A stretch of 22,560 bases of DNA from Chara braunii (lineage: Eukaryota > Streptophyta > Charophyceae > Charales > Characeae), in contig BFEA01000610.1 of assembly GCA_003427395.1 (NCBI GenBank), forward strand, positions 367,120-389,679, in the 5' to 3' direction. Within the stretch, counting starts at the first letter, position 1, and each line of letters opens with the position of its first letter. The notes under the pieces are model-generated. The model did not search any database. It saw only the letters and a list, made by a program, of their open reading frames with translations, and was not told the DNA's origin. Made by a program: the position numbers and the translations under genes. This document shows, piece by piece, positions 1-9,128 of this stretch.

Positions 1-179
1 TTCTTCCCCTCCTCCTTATAAATGATAAGGTTCAATGAACCTTCCGCAGCATTCCCAGCGGCAACGTCGAAGTCACCGCGATTCAAACACTTCACCAGAC
101 CATTCAATTGGTAGAAGCGTCGGAGGTGTAAGCACAGGACAAGGACGTAATCAGCGCGAGCCGATGACTCGCGCTTACT

Positions 180-338
180 GGCATTTCTCATTCAAGATCG
201 ATAATTACAACAATCTATCCCTGCCACGATGAATCTTAGAAAGGTCACCTGGGCCTTTCGACCAGGCAATCGACTCGTTTGGATTCATCTGTGTAGCGCG
301 TATGCAGCCAGGTGAGAGCTCTCTCTCTCTCTCTCCCC

Positions 339-383
<45 letters not shown>

Positions 384-835
384 ACACATAAGGAAGCACA
401 TTTCATCGTTAAGATGAGCAACAACGGAATGAATCTTTCGCTGAAACGTGGAAATATACCCTGCCACTTTGTGATTTTGCTCATTCTATTGTTCCCCGCC
501 GCGTACGGCGAGCCGTGGTGCCGGGCCTTACAAACCCTCTCTCTCTCCTTGGTCGAATCATGAACGTCTCGCACACACACATCCCATCGATAGGATGAGC
601 AAAAACGGAATGAATCTTCCGCCGAAACGTGGAAGTATACACTGCCACTTTGTGATTTGCTCGTTCTATCGATCCAGGTAGCGTGCGGCGAGCCATGGGG
701 CTGGAGACTTATAAGCTTTCTCCCTCTCTCTCCTTCTCTCCTTCTTTGATCTCCTCTATCCTTCTCCATCTCCTTTTCTCTCTCCCTCTTTCTCTCCCCT
801 TCTCTTCCTCACACACACGCACACCCCGTCGCCTA
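180..835. repeat. Diverged ~181-bp minisatellite with embedded CT/CA tracts
   Basis: Two clear copies of one block start near 402 and 586. The shared word atgagcaa begins at 414 and 595, a period of 181. Both copies share the words cggaatgaatctt, gaaacgtggaa, ctgccactttgtgattt and a gcgagcc-like end. Each block is followed by a (CT)n run and then a (CA)n run, so the microsatellites are part of the repeat unit. A third, more degraded block can be seen at about 180-316. The CT-rich tract at 715-826 with its short CA run looks like the tail of the last unit. Short open frames here translate the simple sequence and are not credible genes. Confidence 0.75.
319..389. repeat. (CT)n followed by (CA)n microsatellite
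   Basis: Pure CT dinucleotides with a short C interruption run to about 349. They pass directly into a CA tract ending near 389. This is the longest simple-sequence segment inside the 181-bp minisatellite. Confidence 0.9.
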
Positions 836-1361
836 CTGTATCGGTGCAGACCGGATCGAGGACCGACCTCTCGTACAAAGTACGAGATAGCGTAGTGGAA
901 GACTTAGGTATCAATGATCCGAACAATCAATATTGCAATGTAGCCCCGAACATACATCATCATCATCATTCCACGGTGTAAAGGGGTCTGACACTTTACA
1001 CAGGAAGACTGCGCCAGCCCCAACCATACACATACGAAGAAGAGGGAGGTCAGACGAAGAAAAGGGTAAGATGGGAATGTCGCCTACACCAAGTCTTCGG
1101 TACAGGCCCAAATAGTCCTTCGTCAAAATGTCTGAATCCCATTGTCGAGTCTATATCCAATGTCGTCAAGTCTCAAGTCACAACTCTCTCTCTCTCTGTG
1201 TCGTGGTCTGCTGATACTAAGAAGTCAGGTGATGAGAGGGTGAGAAGAAGAAGGTGGACTGAGAGAAGGAAGAAGAAGAACTCTCTCCCTTTTTCTTCTC
1301 GTACAGATAGTAGTAGTGAACGTATATTATCACGTTGTAGCATTAGATTCATTTGTTTTTA
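836..1361. other. Gene-free stretch with a small hairpin
   Basis: No coding frame here is convincing. A short (CAT)n run lies at about 954-969. A perfect 8-bp inverted repeat (gtgtaaag / ctttacac) lies at 976-1001 with a 10-nt loop. The rest is mixed sequence with CT- and GAA-rich patches at about 1180-1300. Confidence 0.5.
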
Positions 1362-1440
1362 GTATTTTATTTATTTATCTACTTATTTATTTATTTATTT
1401 ATTTTATTTACTTCATTTATTTATTTTATTTATTTGTTTT
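1362..1440. repeat. (TTTA)n microsatellite
   Basis: Imperfect tetranucleotide TTTA/ATTT repeats with occasional extra T or C. The long frame that reads through it on the plus strand owes its FIYLF repeats to this tract. Confidence 0.85.
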
Positions 1441-2034
1441 ATCCTATCGATCTATCCCAAGGTAAGCCGTATGATTGGCAGCTTACTTGTTTTCTCGTTC
1501 CCGCTCCACGTCGTCGTCGAACCGTCGTCGTCGTTAGCCTGTCGTCGCCTGTCAGCCTGTCGTTGTTGCCAACCTCTCCGTCGACATCGCCCGTCGCTAA
1601 GCCGTCAGCCTGTCGTCGCTTTCCCTTTCTCTTCTCCTCCTTCTTATCTCTCCTCTTCCTCCTTCTTCTTGCTTCCTTTGTCGACTTTTCCTCCAGCCGG
1701 CTGCAGTGTCTGGTGAGTTGTTCGTCTCTCCTTCTCTCCCTCTCTTCCTGTCCTTCCCCTTCCTTTCTTCCTTCTCCCTCCTTTCGCCTTCTCTTTCCTC
1801 GTCGGTACTATCTACTCTGTCCGTGATCGCTGCTCATCCCTTTGCGCCGTTTTCCAGTACCTCGCCCCCTTTCGACTTTTCTTCGTCTGCGTTCTGCCGC
1901 ACTCCTTGCTCGCTTTGCCCCGCCCCACTGCGGAGTCGTACCAGGTGTAGTTGGTTGGCTTCTTACTAGGTGAATCCGCCCTTATATCAGGGCGTGATTC
2001 ATTTGGGCACCTCGGGGCAGGTAGGCCGTCGAGG
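1441..2034. other. Gene-free, pyrimidine-rich on the plus strand
   Basis: A GTCGTC-rich patch with repeated gtcagcctgtcgt words lies at about 1510-1615. A strongly CT-rich tract follows to about 1800. Plus-strand open frames are Ser/Leu/Pro-rich from base composition alone. I see no domain, signal or splice pattern that would support a gene. Confidence 0.5.
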
Positions 2035-2049
2035 AAAAAAAAAAAAAAA
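2035..2049. repeat. 15-nt adenine run
   Basis: Fifteen consecutive A on the plus strand, followed by A-rich sequence. It could be the poly(A) end of an old retroposed copy or a simple homopolymer. I see no target duplication that would decide. Confidence 0.6.
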
Positions 2050-2120
2050 GGTAAAAGAAAAAATCAAAATTAAAACAACGAATCTAACGCGATTCAACCT
2101 CATGATTCACCCCTACTTCG

Positions 2121-2148
2121 CCAAGTGTCGGAGCCCCACGACACTCGG
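2121..2148. other. Short inverted repeat (hairpin)
   Basis: Arms agtgtcg (2124-2130) and cgacact (2139-2145) are perfectly complementary around an 8-nt loop. Pairing extends outward by two further G-C pairs past one mismatch. The function is unknown. Confidence 0.5.
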
Positions 2149-2277
2149 TTCTAACTAACAACTAACTTTACTAACTCCTACTTGTAAGGTCGTGGATTCG
2201 AATCCGGCCCTACCGAGGGCGGGTGAAAAATGCAGGCCCTGCCCCTTACTGCTAGCAAAAGAGCTAGCCCGGAGGCA

Positions 2278-2364
2278 GGTCGAATTCGATCCCAATATCT
2301 CCTGTATATCAATCCGCGCCTTTACCTACTGGGCTAGCTCTTACCACGGTATGGTAGAGCGCCC
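2278..2364 (-). other. tRNA-like segment with box A and box B matches (possible SINE head or tRNA relic)
   Basis: On the minus strand a perfect match to the box A consensus (tagcccagtagg, 2336-2325) is followed by a box B-like word (ggatcgaattc, 2292-2282). The box starts are 44 nt apart, the spacing in a canonical tRNA. The D-arm also has a plausible GCC/GGC stem. The T-stem and acceptor stem do not pair well, so this is not a functional tRNA gene. On the plus strand the same area (2331-2364) folds into a hairpin containing a tggtagagcgcc word typical of tRNA D-arms. Another box B-like palindrome, ggattcgaatcc, lies nearby at about 2194-2205. A tRNA-derived SINE remnant is the best guess. 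Confidence 0.35.
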
Positions 2365-3085
2365 CCTTCCTATAAGTATACGTCGTTGTTTGTCTTTTCT
2401 TAGTCTGTGAGAGAGTGCACATTTGCAAGTCAGCGTGCCCGTCCATATTTTCGTCAGTTTGAGTACGCGATCGACCACAAGGGTACTTAGTGGACTGGTA
2501 GGCCCGAAGGCCCAACACTTAGTTGTGGTCGCGCCGTTAGAGGGCTGCGACGAGAACATTCTGGTGGCGGGTAGGCCCATGCCTAGTTATGGTCGCGACA
2601 TCCAAGGTCACGACGGGAAAACACTCACGTAGCGGAAAACATCCGTTACACCTTGAGCGTGACGGACAATTTTCAAGTAGTAGGTAGGCTGGTACCTCAC
2701 CATATCGAGGTAGACGCGGCGTATTTGACTCGGAGGCTGAGTAGGGGAAGACAAAGACTGAAATTTTTAGAACACCTGGTACCGGAGGAAAATTTTTAGA
2801 CCACATCCCAGTGCGTGTCATAGACCTACCTGACACAATCATCAGCCCAACTGACCCTTCGACCTTTTCTGTTGAGGGGTATTACTACTGATCCTAATCA
2901 CCACGGCGCACATCATAGTAACGCGCATACACTCTTAACGAAATTTTCTTACCGATTTTTCCCCCGGCCTCAGTGACCGAGGAATTTTGCTCCCGGTGTC
3001 ACGCCAAGCGTGCACAACTCCTTTATTCCAGACTGGCTCCGTCATGGTAGCCGATGCCACCACCGTGTCGAATGCAAAGACATGG
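2365..3085. other. Gene-free stretch with short direct and inverted repeats
   Basis: At about 2470-2535 the arms gaccacaa and ttgtggtc flank a loop containing a ggcccgaaggcc palindrome. The word ggtaggccc recurs nearby. A 10- to 11-bp word, aaatttttaga, repeats with a 29-bp period at 2761-2800. I see no coding domain. The sequence could be old LTR or untranslated retroelement DNA, but I find no LTR ends. Confidence 0.4.
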
Positions 3086-3111
3086 CAAAATACCCTTGTA
3101 AGGGTATTTTG
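3086..3111. repeat. Perfect 26-bp inverted repeat (12-bp arms, 2-nt centre)
   Basis: Arms caaaataccctt and aagggtattttg are exactly complementary around a central GT. The symmetry does not extend into the flanks, so it is an isolated near-perfect palindrome rather than the end of a long terminal inverted repeat. As RNA from either strand it would form a strong hairpin. Confidence 0.85.
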
Positions 3112-4026
3112 TCCGACAGTATCCCAGACCTCATTAAGCGACGTCCTCGTCGCTCGGAGAGCCATATGCACATAAATGTATTTTCCGACAAGCAAATCGT
3201 CAAATCCGAATCTTGGAATGAAACGTGGTTTCAGGATTGACGCCGTCACCTTACTTTTCATTATTACTGCCGGAATTTTAACCCGGGTCTCCCACATAAA
3301 ATATAATGACTGGAAGTGGGGATACTTGATCTGTACTACAGTACATGAAATAGTATAGTATGACAACGCACCTTTTCTTCCCCCACACCTTTAGTCTTTG
3401 GCCCAGGTATTCGTTGGTTGTTTTAAGGGTCGGTGTCCGCGTGCGAACTCAACCCTTCAAACGCGGGTCCTAACCGAGACCTTGGTTGTTCAACTTTCGA
3501 CATTACTTGTCCAAAGTTGCCTGTTGCCCTGCCCGAAGCCTAATATAGGAGGACAACGGTCTCCATCTCGACCCACCACAGTCCTGCTGATCAGATCGGA
3601 GCTGCGACCCACCGCGTTGTTGCTTATCGGTGGTTACCCTCGTTGGTAGCGCAACGATGAGATATTCATCCTATCTTTAAAATTACTAATCTCGACTCCT
3701 TCGACATCCAACTGAATAGATCCTTTCATTGGGGTGACCACCCTTCTAGTTTCTCTTCGAGGCCATAATCGAAGGGTCCGCCGCCTGGTTATGCTAGGTC
3801 AGCAGCCCACGCTGGGAGTTACGTCCCAACGATGTCGATTTTCCACCATAGGCTTGGTAATTTTATGCCCTCAGGTTAACTCTTGCGGTGGATGAACGAT
3901 GCCTTTAAAACAAACCAAATAAATGAGATTAATAAATTGAGCATTCGTCAGGCTGCCACTCAGGGTTGTGTCCTCCAAGTCTTTGATCATAGTTCGGTGA
4001 GGCACGCACCTCGGGGTCATTTTTGT
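3112..4026. other. Gene-free stretch
   Basis: Mixed-composition sequence. I recognise no protein domain, RNA gene or repeat in it. A 143-codon minus-strand frame spanning 2935-3366 runs through the palindrome at 3086-3111 and shows no family features. Confidence 0.4.
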
Positions 4027-4090
4027 ATATATATATATATACATGTATAAAACCATTATTTATATATATAACCATTATTTTTAAAATATA
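4027..4090. repeat. AT-rich (TA)n tract
   Basis: A short (TA)n run is followed by a second one, separated by aaccattattt words that occur twice. Simple AT-rich sequence. Confidence 0.7.
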
Positions 4091-4708
4091 TTTTTATTGA
4101 CTCTTTGCTTGTCGAAATCCACGAAAAAACACTTCCATAAAGATTATCAAAGAATTTCTGCAACAAAATTGATAAGACTCAAAGGAGTCTATCCATGTCG
4201 TAGCATGGTCTCAAACAAGAAATGTACAATCAATCCAGTTTTTGAAGCTTCACAAACTCATCAAACTTTCACATGAAATACAGATCCGCCCGTTTCTCTA
4301 TCACCTCTTTAAATCTCAATAGAGTCTAGTAGTGATAGACGGAGGGAGATCTTAGGTTACAAGAGACTCAACCAAAGACAAAGGCCCACACACAATGTGA
4401 CAAGTGCGTCGTGTTCACCAGCTCATCCCCCTGAAAGATATATAAATACAAATATGTTACAGAGTCAGATTGCTACTCACCTCTACTATCCCTCAAATAC
4501 CTCGCATGTCTTTTCCTATACTACTTCCTGTACTAAGTTTCCTCATCTAACTGAAGAAAGCAACACAACACGTTTCACACCTATCCTTTGTCTAACTGAA
4601 GAAGAAAACATATACCCCATGCTTTAAATCACCCCTTTTCCTATTTCATAATTGTTTTACGAGCCAATACAAGTCATGATTTACTCAGATACATCTACCT
4701 ACTCTAAT
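4091..4708. other. Gene-free stretch downstream of the second gag
   Basis: No coding similarity is visible. The minus-strand continuation of the zinc-knuckle frame ends at a TAG here and meets more stops soon after, so no protease or RT of the second element follows. The word ctaactgaaga occurs twice at about 4550-4605. I see no LTR-like ends or primer binding site. Confidence 0.4.
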
Positions 4709-5155
4709 CTAGAAATCAATCTGCAACCCCAGTATCCTGTGGAGTGCCACCCTGCCTCCCTCAGGTATCCTGGGAATGACCTGTCCCGTACTGACCATCA
4801 ATCTCTTATGACTGTCATATCTGGTCTTTCCTTCCTTGATGTAAACTGCTAGAATGGAACACTCATCCCTGAGATGCCCTTCCTGAGTGCAGAAGAAACA
4901 CCTCTGTCCAGCCATGCTAGGCTTGATTCTCTTTATGTCTGGCTGGATCGAAGTCTCAGCCTGATCCTCAGCTCCCTTTGCTGAGCCCAACTCTGATTCC
5001 CTCTGCCTTTTGCCTTGTCTTGGCAGAGGCATAGCCACACTCTCACTTACCTCCTTTTCTGGTGCAGGAGGCTCTTCTCTCTTCTCCTCAGTCTGTACCC
5101 CCTTCTCTTCACCCTTCTTTCTTTCCACCATCTCCGTGGCTTCCTTTTTTTTCCC
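4709..5155 (-). pseudogene. gag: Second element: Gag C-terminal part with CCHC zinc knuckle
   Basis: The frame reads a Lys/Glu-rich stretch, a basic patch and then a zinc knuckle: in the segment starting at 5131, Cys78, Cys81, His86 and Cys91 fit CX2CX4HX4C. This motif binds the RNA genome in retroelement nucleocapsids. The segment lies in the same frame as the coiled-coil part to its right, separated by one in-frame TAG at about 5156-5158, so both belong to one original polypeptide. About 45 residues follow the knuckle before the stop at 4709, and no pol follows. The Cys/His set is complete, unlike the degraded knuckle of the larger element. Confidence 0.75.
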
Positions 5156-5764
5156 CTAATGGTTCAATCCGAGTCCCTCCATTCCTATCAATATCTCACC
5201 CCATCTTTTCTCCCATTCTTGTCTCAACTTCTTTCTTTCTGAGATTTCATTGTCCAGGTCCAGCCCTACCACACTGACCTCAGATTTCAGACCATCCATC
5301 TTTATTTTCATCCTTCCTATTGTGGCCGCTTCATTTTTCAATTTTTTGTCGTTCATAGTCAGGGCCGCCCTCAATTGGCTCACTTCTTTCTGTAATTCCT
5401 CCCTCTCTTTCTTCAATTCCTTCACTTCCTTCCTCATTTTTTCCATATCTCTCATCAACTTCTCCACCTGAACATTCTTCTCATCTTTCTTATTTCTTAT
5501 CCCACTTGTCTCTTCCCTTTCGCTGTCTCCAATCGGCCCCTCTTCCTCAGTTTTCTTGACCTTGGGAACCTTGCCTCCTTGTTGGATCCCCTTTCTTTCT
5601 CCAGCCTCCTTTACTCCTCCCTCTTTTTCACTCCCCCTTTCCTGTACCTCTTTCCTCCCACTTTCAATTGCCCTTTTCTTTCCAAGTTTCATTTTCCTTG
5701 GTACCACATTTGCCCCCCATGCTTCTCTTTCTCCATTCTGCTGCCTCCTCCTCTTCCTGTTCAT
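5156..5764 (-). pseudogene. gag: Second element: Gag middle part, Lys/Glu-rich coiled coil
   Basis: About 200 residues rich in Lys, Arg and Glu. The first half is disordered-looking (repeated GKE/KEGG words). A long heptad-like region then runs from roughly residue 95 to 190, including KEVKELKKEREELQKEV, and is a likely coiled coil. It follows the capsid-like part and precedes the zinc knuckle, so it fits a Gag spacer or oligomerisation segment. The link to the upstream part (5765-6059) is broken: plausible coding, including a KITAELWMTYTQARQDQ segment, continues from the capsid part but in changing frames. At least two frameshifts are inferred. The opposite strand is Ser/Leu/Phe-rich by complement only. 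Confidence 0.6.
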
Positions 5765-6464
5765 CTTCCTCAGCCTGATCAGATCCCTTGCTGCTGCTCT
5801 AGGGGGAGACCCTCGTCTTGTTCTTCAACCTTCTCATAGGCATATTATCCTCTTTTTCATCCTCTGCCTCCTTCCCCTGTGGCTCAGCCACCTCTCTTTT
5901 AATTCATAGCCCCTTCTCTTGCAGCCTTTCTTTTTCTTGTTTGATCTTGCCTGGCCTGGGTGTAGGTCATCCACAATTCTGCTGTTATTTTCTTCCAGGT
6001 TCGACTCCCTTCCACAATTCCTTTTACTTCCTCCTTTTCACTCTCGTCTGATCTTGCGATCAACTGTTTCTTCTTTTTCTCCTTGTTCCACTCGCCTCTC
6101 TCAGCGGCCAGTTACTCTCGATGAAGTCCTCCAGATTGGTTCCATCACACCTTAAGTCATCCTCCACATCATCTCTTGGGAAGACCCCCATGTCCTTCCA
6201 TAATCTCTCCTTGCATACTTTCCACCTCGTGCACCCTGCCACCACTCTTTCAATCCTTCTCTTGTACATTCCTTCTCCAATTACATTCGTAATTTTCTCC
6301 TTGTCACCCCATTCTCTCTTGAATGCGTACTCTTCAAGGTCTCGCAGGAATACTCGCAGGTTGTTTCCAGCCCTGTAAATGGGCAACTCATCCAGCCTCC
6401 TTGAGACTCTATGATCCCTCCTCGGTCTGCCCTTTCTCAAGGTAGGTCCAGAGGGCCCTGCCAT
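5765..6464 (-). pseudogene. gag: Second element: Gag N-terminal, capsid-like part
   Basis: The ATG at 6464 is a good start because an in-frame TGA lies shortly upstream. The product begins with a basic tail (MAGPSGPTLRKGRPRRDHR). A helical capsid-like segment follows, with the pattern NLRVFLRDLEEYAF, a conserved Trp, IERVV and a Trp-containing CKERLW region, which resembles the N-terminal half of retrotransposon Gag. The intact frame stops at 6060 after a basic KRR patch, and coding character continues in another frame. It differs in sequence from the Gag at 12344-10329, so it comes from another element family. In this orientation it lies only about 390 bp downstream of the end of that element's pol. 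A pyrimidine-rich tract ending in CAG (minus strand, 6508-6510) just upstream could be a splice acceptor, but this is unproven. Confidence 0.65.
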
Positions 6465-6619
6465 CGCTCCTCTCTGCGCTATGGACTCTTCTTTTCAAGG
6501 GTCACGCCTGCACACAGAGAAGGAGCAAATGACAGGTACAAGGATCAGATAATCATTAAGACAGCACCTTTCATTAAACATAAGCTTAACAATGCTCTCC
6601 TTTATCAGACACTCCATAC

Positions 6620-6800
6620 ACGCACATATATATACACATATATATATATCTCATATATATATACATATACATATATACATACATGAGCGTATATATATAC
6701 ACATATCCCCACTTATACCCGTTTGCATTCATTTATGTACACATACACATATATATATATATATATATGTATGCATGTATGTATCCATATATGTATGAGT
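6620..6800. repeat. Compound (TA)n / (CATA)n / (ATGT)n microsatellite
   Basis: Runs of TATA, CACATA and ATGTATG words form a compound simple repeat. It lies between the end of pol of the larger element and the start of the second gag, where the missing 3' LTR and polypurine tract would be expected. Confidence 0.8.
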
Positions 6801-6856
6801 ATAATGCTGGGCAATTGGGTACATACCTGCATAGGAACTGATACACATATGCATGC

Positions 6857-7594
6857 CTAAGCTTTCCATATCGTAGCTGAGCTTACCTCTTCTCTGACTC
6901 GGAACTTCTTCAGTCTAGATCCTGAGACCCAGTCCTTCCTTGGAGTCTCATCCATCTCTTCTAGCTCATATGCCCCATGAAGTCCCTACTTCCTGACTTT
7001 GAATGGTCCTAGCCACCGTTTGTCCAATTTCCGCGACCATTGCATTTCCAGAGAGGAGTCGTAAAGTAGTACTGTCCCGCCAACTTGTAGAGGTTCGAGT
7101 CTTACTCTAGGTAGCTTGTCCCACCTTTCCTTATCCTTTCCCCTGCTGTCTGCAACGCTCATGGCCGCTTCCTGCACCCTTTCTTCAGTGACGTTGATCT
7201 GTCGTGCTCTTAGATCTAGCAGTTCCTCCAAAGTCAAGTTGTTCTCCAGGTCCTGCCTGCGTCAAGTTTTCAGGAAGCTTCATTCCGTGTTTCTCTCGCC
7301 CCAAGAGTCCTCTTCTTCTAATGGTGTGAGTATCAGGGAAGGTTCTCTCATAAATTCGGGCGGTGGATGCCACATTGGATTCCCTCTCCTCATCTCCTTA
7401 CTTTCGACAAACATGAACCAACAGTTCACATGAGTTCTCATGTCTTCTCCTTCCTCCAAAAAACCGTCTACCGGACGCGTTTCTTCATTAGATTCTCCTT
7501 GATTTCCCCACTCAATTATGCTCATGCCGTCCGCCCTGTTCTTGTTCTCAGGGATCCGTTCTAACTGGAAGTCGAACATCCAGATATAGGTGAG
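6857..7594 (-). pseudogene. pol: Pol C-terminal remnant: post-RNase H linker and integrase C-terminal tail; catalytic core missing
   Basis: After the TGA at 7595-7597 the same frame continues with an RNase H end (FQLERIPENKNRAD, the usual N-x-x-A-D motif) and an acidic linker. Near 7250-7285 it jumps directly to the integrase tail beginning around EELLDLRARQ. It then reads a basic segment, VLLYDSSLEMQWSRKLDKRW and LGPFKV, the GPY/F-type C-terminal domain. The HHCC zinc-binding domain and the DDE catalytic core that should lie between are absent, so roughly 0.9 kb appears deleted. In-frame TGA codons sit at 7280 and about 7263. A TAG at 6986 interrupts the tail, which continues in frame (GAYELEE, DWVSGSRLKKF) to a final TAG at 6857-6859. 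Frame is kept across the deletion. Confidence 0.8.
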
Positions 7595-8116
7595 TCATCT
7601 GACTATGATCGGATCTGAGGGCGAGAAGTTCTTGAGCGAGTACACAAGCGTCGTTGGATCGATCCTGAGTACAAACCTCCTCCCAAAGAGGAAACGCCTC
7701 AAGATTCTTAGGCAATGCAGGACTGCCAAGGCTTCCCTTTTAAACTGCGAATAGTTCCTTTCTGTCGAGTTGAGTGTCCGACTTTCAAACCTCAGCGGCC
7801 TCTTCTTTCCTTCACTGTCTGCCTGAATCAAGACGCCTCCCAGGACGGTTGGCCCAGCGTCAGTTTCAACTATGAAGGGTCTCTCCATAGTCACATCAAA
7901 GTCTGGTACCCTTAGTACCAGACCTCCCTCTCTGAATTCCTTCTTCAATTCCTCCACCACTTCTTCTTGATGATTTCCCCACTCCCATTCCTGATCCTTC
8001 CGGACTAACTTCCTTAGGTGCTCTGTTTTGCTAGCAAATCTTTCTATGAATTTCCTCCAGAACCCACAGGTACCAAAGAAACTTCGAACTTCACCTACAT
8101 TTCTGAAGGGAGTGGG
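7595..8116 (-). pseudogene. pol: Pol: RT connection and RNase H domain
   Basis: Just after the in-frame TGA at 8117-8119 comes the RT thumb/connection signature (VRSFFGTCGFWRKFI). RNase H follows. In the segment starting at 7960, catalytic-type acidic residues are Asp34 (in FIVETDAG), Glu76 (in YSQFKREAL) and Asp101 (in RIDPTTL). This domain degrades the RNA strand of the RNA/DNA hybrid during reverse transcription in the virus-like particle. The region from about 8090 to 7597 is uninterrupted. It ends at a TGA (7595-7597) where the next residues are again Pol-like, so this stop is a lesion. Confidence 0.85.
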
Positions 8117-9128
8117 TCATTCTAGGATCTTATTGGTCTTCTTGTTATCAGGGCGTCGACCATGTTCGTTGCAAATATATCCCAGAATGGTTACCTCCTT
8201 TACGCAATGTCTTGACTTCACTCCACTGACGGTGAGGTTGTATTCTTCTAGTAGAGATAAGACTCCTCTTAATCCCTTAACATGTTCCCACACAAACCTT
8301 CTCACCTTTGGAGCCACTTCTGACTCATCCTTCTCAATCGGACCCTTAACTGCAAGGTCATCTATGTATGGCTTGGTGATCTGAGGGCTGATTAGTTGCA
8401 TAACCCTAATCATGCTTCGTTATACCATGGCCACAACATTGGTCCATCCTTGCGATGCAACATTCATATGGACCAATCCCCTTGATGTGTGCATCGCAGT
8501 GATGGGACGGTCTGCCGGATAGACTGGAAATTGATCATACATGGAGTAGAGGTCGATGAGTGAGACAATCGACCTTCCTGCACAAGCTTCTGACAACTGG
8601 TCTGCATTAGGCAACCCTCCAGCATCCCTTACGGTTACCGCATTCAATCGCTGGAGATCTTGTACGCATCTGAGTACTCCGTTAGGCTTTACAAAACAGA
8701 ACCAGGGAGAGGCATATGGTCCGCTGGAATATCCCCAGCATCCGTACGGATTTTTCCATCTATGTATTCTAGCACTCTTCTGCGATCTTCGGGGTTGGGG
8801 TACTTAGCCCCTCGGACATTCCATGACTCGTGGGGTACAGTATGAATGCGGATCATTTCTATCTTGTACACATCCAACCTCCCACGTTGATCATCGTTAA
8901 AGGCATATGCCCCATGTTTTTCTCGTATCAACTTCTTCACCAATTCCTCCTCTTGCCTTGTCAGAAACCCAGGTTCCTCTATTATCAATTCTTTCTCAGT
9001 CTCATCGTCGATACGACAGGGCCCATTCTCAATGCCTTCCCTCATTCGTTGTATCAGTTCACTTTCCTGATCATAATACACCCCTTCTTCTTGACTCACT
9101 AGAACTGGCACAGGGTGACTCTTCTTAT
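8117..9128 (-). pseudogene. pol: Pol: reverse transcriptase domain
   Basis: The N-terminal part starts in the frame containing REKHGAYAFNDDQRG and the HTVPHESWNVRGA motif. A frameshift near 8715 moves the reading to the frame with PYASPWFCFVKPNG, QDLQRLNAVTV and SLIDLYSMYDQFPV, where Asp32 of the segment from 8647 is the first catalytic aspartate. After a TAA at 8420 the frame continues to YIDDLAVKG, the YxDD active site (Asp codons at about 8357-8362), and to the LGY and thumb segments. The TGA at 8117 replaces what is probably a Trp codon. The enzyme copies genomic RNA into DNA from the tRNA-Asp primer. With one frameshift and two stops the domain is not functional. Confidence 0.85.

Noticed and set aside
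1353-2000. Plus-strand frames of 157 and 87 residues
   Set aside because: They are built from the (TTTA)n and CT-rich tracts, with no domain or conserved pattern.
2170-2215. Functional tRNA gene (acttgtaa anticodon-like word plus T-arm)
   Set aside because: No box A or D-arm precedes it at the right distance and the stems do not close, so at most it is a relic.
2935-3366. 143-codon minus-strand open frame
   Set aside because: It has no recognisable domain, runs straight through the perfect palindrome and lacks any supporting context.
5015-6155. Several plus-strand Ser/Leu/Phe-rich frames resembling membrane proteins
   Set aside because: They are complements of the Lys/Glu-rich coiled-coil Gag on the minus strand.
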